From Dysidea avara (Eukaryota > Porifera > Demospongiae > Dictyoceratida > Dysideidae), in contig NC_089279.1 in assembly GCF_963678975.1 (NCBI RefSeq), positions 27,390,004 to 27,454,003 on the forward strand: a stretch of DNA of 64,000 nucleotides, in the 5' to 3' direction. Made by a program: the position numbers and the translations under genes. Every line of letters begins with the position of its first letter. Position 1 is the first letter of the stretch. Below the pieces are notes generated by a model. The model was not told the DNA's origin and ran no database searches. It saw only the letters and a program-made list of their open reading frames with translations. This document shows positions 58,468-64,000 of the stretch, piece by piece.

Positions 58468-59134
58468 CTCCCTCACCATACTATTACCCTTACCACCCAC
58501 AACACACTAACACTGGGTTGTGTGCTACCAAGTGTGGGCTACTGTTTTTCAAACTGTTAACCAACACAAACTTACAACTGCATACAACAATTACCTAGGC
58601 ATGAACAACTGGAGAGTGGGGGCTTAGCAACAACTATGATAAGAGAGAAATAATAAATTTGAGACTGCCCAGCCCAAAACAGCCTCAGGAAAAAACCTGG
58701 CAGTCGTTTTTTTTTTTTTGCCTACCAGGAAAAACCCAAAATTTTCTCCACTCTCATGTATGTGTATGCACCAACAAATCAGTTTAACATTCCAGCATGT
58801 CTCTTGTCCATTATCATCAGCAAATCTATCTATAGATAGTCAAGGAAGAAAAAAATATAAAAATCTTTACATTTTTAACACCATCACACTAGGGAGGGTG
58901 AGTGGGTGTACCCCACTAACCTTAACACATGGCATAGAATGAATAATCATGCCTAACTTAGCCTTATAAACCTTTATGTCATGTGAGAGAGGCTCAGTTT
59001 GTAGTACAGTCCTATCTTTGTTACCCTAGAGTTGGTTAACAGTTTGAAAAACAGTAGCCCACGCTTGGTGACACACAACCCAGCTAGTGTTAGGGTGGCA
59101 AGGGTAATAGTATAGTGAGGGAGGTGTATTTTCT
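58468..59134. repeat. 100-bp inverted repeat pair beside the recombinase
   Basis: 58468-58565 and 59031-59134 are reverse complements with few differences (for example AACAGTTTGAAAAACAGTAG on the right). About 465 bp of non-coding sequence separates them. The right arm ends 36 bp from the 3' end of the recombinase frame, so the pair may be a terminal structure of that element. Confidence 0.7.
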
Positions 59135-59170
59135 GTCAGTTGAATGTAATGAAATAGACAGAAAATGAAC

Positions 59171-60103
59171 TTATAAGCCAAGCTGCTTGATTACGGATAA
59201 TCTGTGCCCCAATGAATCCACTATGTATCCATCCTTCGCATTTTCTGATTTCCATCTACCATGGCACTTGAATAACCTGTCGGGGACTCCAGCATTAGCC
59301 GCCTTGGTAGCTCCACCAACTCTCATACTGTGTAGCCCAAAATCCTTTGGATCATAACCCAGATTTTTAAGTTTCTTTTTAAACAGCCCATGAAGGCAGG
59401 TGTAACTTATGCTGCCCAACTCACACAACCTGTCCCCCAGCTTGGTCTTACATATTGGGCGGAACAAAAACCTTTGATCCCTCCACGAGATCTGCATTCT
59501 CCTCATGTATTCTTCCAGCTTGCCGACTGGGCAGGTGGCTGAGCCACATCTGGCAATCACCACTTCCTCTCCTTTTCTCGATTGGTCTCCCTTACTATGT
59601 GGAATATGTAGCACTATGTACTCTTCGTGGACAGAGATATAGCACGGCCGAATATTCACCAGTTCACTGAACCTCAAAAACCCTGCAAAAGATAACAGGC
59701 ATGCAGTGGTAAGCCTTAAATCAGTTAGGGTGCCACTCATCTTTGCATCTTCCACCATCTGCTGCAGCATAGCTACCATCACAGGAGCTTTTTTGACAAC
59801 AGGTTTAGCCAAAGATCTCTGAAGACCCTCTAGGATAGCTTTAACGAAGGGGGAGGATGATGGAGAGACTAAGCCTGCTGTGGAGTGTACCCATGCTAGG
59901 GAATTGCATGCTTCCTCCACTGCTGATTTTGAGTCAACTGTACCAGCCAGGTGTTGCAAGTAGAGGCCAACATGGTGCTCTTTGGCTGGCATTCCATACC
60001 TTTTAGCCCAGCTCTTCTGCTGTTTGTATGCCGTAAAGTATTTCTTCATTGTGGAGTTTGTTCTACTATGCAGGATAGTGTTTGGGAGCTTAGTACTGTA
60101 CAA
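59171..60103 (-). mobile_element. Tyrosine recombinase of a DIRS-like element
   Basis: An open frame of about 290-310 residues (first ATG near 60049) belongs to the tyrosine recombinase family. The expected active-site residues are present: Arg in FAGFLRFSEL, the HSMR box, the HGRW box and a late Tyr in DGYIVDS. The wording HSMRVGGATKAANAGVPDRL resembles recombinases carried by DIRS-type elements in cnidarians, sponges and fish. The frame looks whole. No reverse transcriptase or other element part is visible in the window, and a foldback transposon begins right at its upstream side. Age looks modest because the frame is intact. Confidence 0.72.
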
Positions 60104-60119
60104 TCAAGATACTCTAATA

Positions 60120-63100
60120 TAGGGTCCGCAATGAAAAAAATCGATAATCACAAAATTCCTCCCCTACTATTTCAACCTGTAGGGCATATCAAAGTATTTT
60201 TCTACATACCAATAAACCTTATTTATCTTTCTCCACACAACAGAAATCGTGATTGATTTGTGCTGGAAATCCTGAAAAATTGTGCGCTCTCTGGATGAAG
60301 CATGGGTTCCTTCCTATACTTGGCATATATAGTCCAGGTCTATACCTGATTATAACCAACAGCAGAAATAAATTGATTTGCTACTGTGGATTTAGGACGG
60401 AGCTACTTTTTGCCAAAAATCGGCCGTAAATCACGTATTTTTGGATTCAGAGCAACCCAGCAATCAACAAAAGAAAAGCCCACAAACCTTCACTATACAG
60501 AAATATAGTTTGGTTATCACTTCATGCACAGCGCAAGTTTCATATGGATCTGAGCTATCCTTCCATCAAACTAAGCAGCATGAAATTTCTTCCTAGTGCA
60601 TCTGAGATTAAAACAGGAGGCATGGCTGCAATAACTCCAAGTTTTAGTTTCTCCAGCAAGTTATTTAGGCTTCAAAATTATGTTGTGACCACCTAGTGGT
60701 ATTAGTTCCCAACTAGAAATGGATCACGTGATTATCGATTGATTGTTAGTGCGCATTATAGCTACATGGTTAGCTACGTAGTGGTATAATCCAGGCAAAA
60801 CTTCACTTGTACTTTTATCAACATTTGACTGTGACACCACTGACGAAGCTACTAGAGTTAGGCATAATAAAACTTCCAAAAATGGCAGGGTTGTTTGTAT
60901 GCAAGATAGAGATAGCTACTCTAATAGAAAAGTCACATAAATAGTTGTGTTATTTTAACGGATTTGAAGCAGGCAGCTGACAAAGAGTATTATTGCATTT
61001 TATATTTTTTAAACCCACCAAAAATCATTTACATCAGTGGTATATAAGTTTAGCTAGTTTGTACTCAATTTTTCTTCTTAAAAGTTAGGAAGGTATGTCC
61101 TCAATCTTATTTTTTACATCAGGCTGTAGGCAGTTACTCTGTGCTATGAGCCTTTAACAAACAAAGTTTTCACTCATAGCTGAAGGGTATTACTTATTTT
61201 TGGCTTTATATCGTAAGAAACACCAAAGGCCTGTTGGATATGGATAACTGTTATACCAACAGCCACAATATACTGAGTGCTCTATAATACATGTATAACA
61301 CTTTGTAGAGCTGTCTATGCATGTGTATAGCCATTCCTGAATTTATATGAGGTTTATAAGTCATTGAAGCAAATCACATGTACTTTAGAAATCACATTTT
61401 AAGTCACATTTAAGGTAATAATAGATCCATAGTGGGAAGACGCAGGCCATTGAGACTGCATGTTATACCGAGTATCATAAGTCTTTAAATTTATAAAAAG
61501 GATATCTATAGTATATGTCTACATCTCACACATGCAATATGCTACCAAATATACAACATACATAGTCTAGCTCAACATACAATTGCATGCACATCCTACA
61601 TGCAAGCAAAACAGAAATTTAAAAACTTGCAAAATTAATTAAAATATAATTAGTTTTGCATTTGTACCATAAAAATCGACAACCAGTTTGCATGATGAAT
61701 TTTTGGTTAGCAGTATGTTAGAAGGACCTATACATATCATTACAATTATTCAATGTACAAAACTTACCATTACAGTTTAGTATGAAGGTAATAGCTAATT
61801 TATCAGAAGTGTGTGTTGTGCCATTTAGTAGTGCAAGGTGGCCAATTAATACCAATATTCATTTTTGAAATGCCCCTGTAACTATATAGAATCATTATTA
61901 TAGTGAATTGAAACTCTAGCAGCATAATAATTCTTATTACTATAAATATTGCCTCTAGGTATAGCCATGCACTCATGATGTGAAGTCATTACGGTGTGCC
62001 CTCAACCAGCAATCTGATACTCTTGAGGTTTCTTTCCAATTGCACTTTTACCCTGATATTTAATTCTTCCTGCTTTGGATTCCGCCTTCTTACTGAAGAG
62101 TACAGAATAGTAGAGAAACTGGAGACTGTTTGCATGACTGCTCTATTAGAGTATCTTGATCTTACATACAAACATCCCTGCCATTTTTGGTAGAACCCAC
62201 GTTTTACTATGCCTAACTCTATGCTTTGTCAGTGGTGTCTCAGTCAAATGTTGATAAAAGTACTAGTGAAATTTTACATGGATTATACCACTACGTTAGG
62301 GTCCACAAACTGAAAAATCAACGTTTACAAATCGATCCCCCTACCAATGTGGGATGTTCATTGTAGTATACCATTGCTACATCCACCATGAAACCAGGTG
62401 CATGATTGTTGTCCTTACAGAAATATCGCTTTTTGTATCTCACGAGATGCAAAATTTATTTTTTAAATTTTGTGTTTCACACAAAGGATCGGATGAAACT
62501 TGCTACTTAGCCACATCTTATCTAGAGTTGTAGTTAAAAAATACACACAGCAATAAGCAAATGATTTGCTACATTTGTGGCACAGAGCTGCTGTCTTTTT
62601 AAAATTACAAGCGAAACACAAACTTTCGAATTCAAGCTGCCCTACCAGCCAAGACAAGAAAAGCCAAATATTCTTCACAGTATTGTGATAAGGTTGGGTG
62701 CATAGTGTGTCTGTGCTGTAAGTCTGGAAAGGATCTGAGACTTCTCACCATCTGGGTGATGAGCATCAAAATTTTCTGCAACATTTGGGAATTATATTGT
62801 GCCTTCTAGCCATTTATAATGCTTCTGCAGCCACAACACCCATCAATGACAGACTGGAACGATGGCAAAAGATGTCCCAGGACAGTTGGTGCCAGTGGTT
62901 GTCAATTATTATTTCATCGATACCCTCCATGCATCGTTCAAAGCTCTAGACCACTGGAGGCAGCTAAATCGTCCAAAACTGACTTCACCTATCATGTTCC
63001 ACAGTGGCTTCAGATCTTTACTATATCACCCTACAGCACCATCGTGTTGCAAAATATTCAAAAATAGACTGAAAAAAGCATGAAATCTTTCATTTTTGAA

Positions 63101-64000
63101 TCAAGCTAGGTGGGGTTCCCGGCAAGCTGCTGGAAACTACATCATATGAAATCACAGAAACAATGACTGCTACTACTGCCAAACATTTTGGTCCATCTTT
63201 TATCATCATTCTAAACAAAATTAGGTGGTCAGTGTAGCATCAGAGGTGCTGGAAGGCACTTCAGTGTTATTGAGAGAATCCTGTGAAATGAAGCACAAAA
63301 TTTTTGACACTCGTCACCCAGATGGTGAGAAGTCTTAGATCCTTTCAGACTAACAGCATAGATAGACTATGCACCCAACCCTATCAGAATGCTGTGAAGA
63401 ATATTTGACTTTACTTGTCTTGGTTGGTAGGACAGCTTGAATTTGAAAAGTCGTGCTTCGTTTTGTGATTTTTGAAAGAAAGCAGCCCTGTGCTGGGAAT
63501 CAAACAAATCAATTGCTTATTGCCGTGTGTACTTTTTAACTACAACAACTCTAGATAAGACCTGGCTAAGTATCAAGTTCCATCCGGTCATTTGTGTGGA
63601 GCATGAAATTTAAAAAATATATTTTACGTCTCATGAGATATAAAATTCAATAATTCTGTGAAGACAATAATCGTGCTTCCGGTTTCATGGTGGATCTAGC
63701 AATGGTATGCTATGATGAACATCCCACAATGGTAGAGGAATCGATTTGTAAAAGTTGATTTTTCAGTTTGCTGACCCTAACTACGTAGCTAACCATGTAG
63801 CTATAATGCACACCAAAATCAATTGATAATCATGTGATCCATTTCTAGTTGGGAACTAATACCACTAGGTGGTCACAACATAATATTGAAGCCTAAATAA
63901 CTTGCTGGAGAAACCAAAACTTGGAGTTACTGCAGCCACGCATCCCATTTTAGTCTCAGATTCGCTAGGAAGAAATTTCATGCTGCTTAGTTTGATGGAA
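60120..64000. mobile_element. Outer foldback transposon, right end beyond window
   Basis: The left arm (about 60120-60960) begins TAGGGTCCGCAATGAAAAA. Its inner part reappears in reverse complement at 62110-62296 and 63780-64000, where it is split by another element. The centre (60960-62110) is AT-rich and shows no transposase. By symmetry the right end should lie about 450 bp past the window. Copies of the dispersed CTCTAATAGA motif sit near the inner ends of both arms (60918 and 62133). Confidence 0.75.
62297..63779. mobile_element. Inner foldback transposon with 7-bp target duplication
   Basis: Ends TAGGGTCCACAAACTGAAAA and complement; arms of about 490 bp (62297-62790 and 63283-63779) are imperfect inverted copies. 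ACTACGT flanks both sides (62290-62296, 63780-63786). The uninterrupted target is visible, in reverse complement, near 60770-60780 in the other arm of the outer element. The central 490 bp has no recognisable transposase. End sequence resembles that of the outer element, so both belong to one family. Confidence 0.82.

Noticed and set aside
62819-63083. Two overlapping plus-strand frames in the inner foldback
   Set aside because: Neither contains transposase motifs, and both lie wholly in the non-conserved centre of the element.

Overview
The window looks like nuclear DNA of an early-branching animal, most likely a demosponge. This is inference from three things: AT-rich DNA with introns from about 50 bp to 7 kb, cell-surface genes built from Ig, VWC, VWD and TIL domains or a fibrinogen-like N-terminus, and very many short inverted-repeat transposons. 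No rRNA, CRISPR array or bacterial operon was seen. Exon models were built by hand from GT/AG sites and reading phase.

Layout. 0.6-9.2 kb (minus): a five-exon gene for a two-EF-hand protein with a possible beta-grasp C-terminal domain. It shares a 143-bp spacer, head to head, with an intronless beta-hydroxyacid dehydrogenase (9.4-10.3 kb, plus). A seven-exon gene for a 528-residue protein with four EF-hands follows (10.4-21.2 kb, plus). Its 7.1-kb fifth intron holds a complete 22-exon gene on the opposite strand (13.0-18.9 kb) that carries an array of eight tandemly duplicated exons, plus a zinc-finger exon. 22.4-23.5 kb (minus): an intronless gene with a cytidine-deaminase-like zinc signature. 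25.0-25.5 kb (minus): the 3' end of an unrecognised gene.

26-42 kb is repeat-rich: transposon remnants, LINE tails, an old tandem segmental duplication (about 29.7-33.1 and 33.6-35.9 kb), and a degraded copy of the last exon of the four-EF-hand gene. 42.2-43.1 kb (plus): an intronless ankyrin-repeat protein ending in a CaaX box. 43.5-44.1 kb: a second decayed fragment of the EF-hand gene (exons 4-5). 46.0-46.9 kb (minus): a secreted fibrinogen-like protein with an apparent frameshift near its end. 49.4-57.3 kb (minus): a single-pass membrane protein, Ig-VWC-VWD-C8-TIL-TM-tail, whose 5' end was not found. 58.4-64.0 kb: a tyrosine-recombinase element and two nested long-inverted-repeat (foldback) transposons, the outer one running off the window.

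The genes do not form one pathway. The strongest leads are the deaminase-like gene, the exon array in the nested gene, the TM-VWD receptor, the nested foldback with its empty-site copy, and a near-palindromic motif (core CTCTAWTAGAG) present about 19 times.
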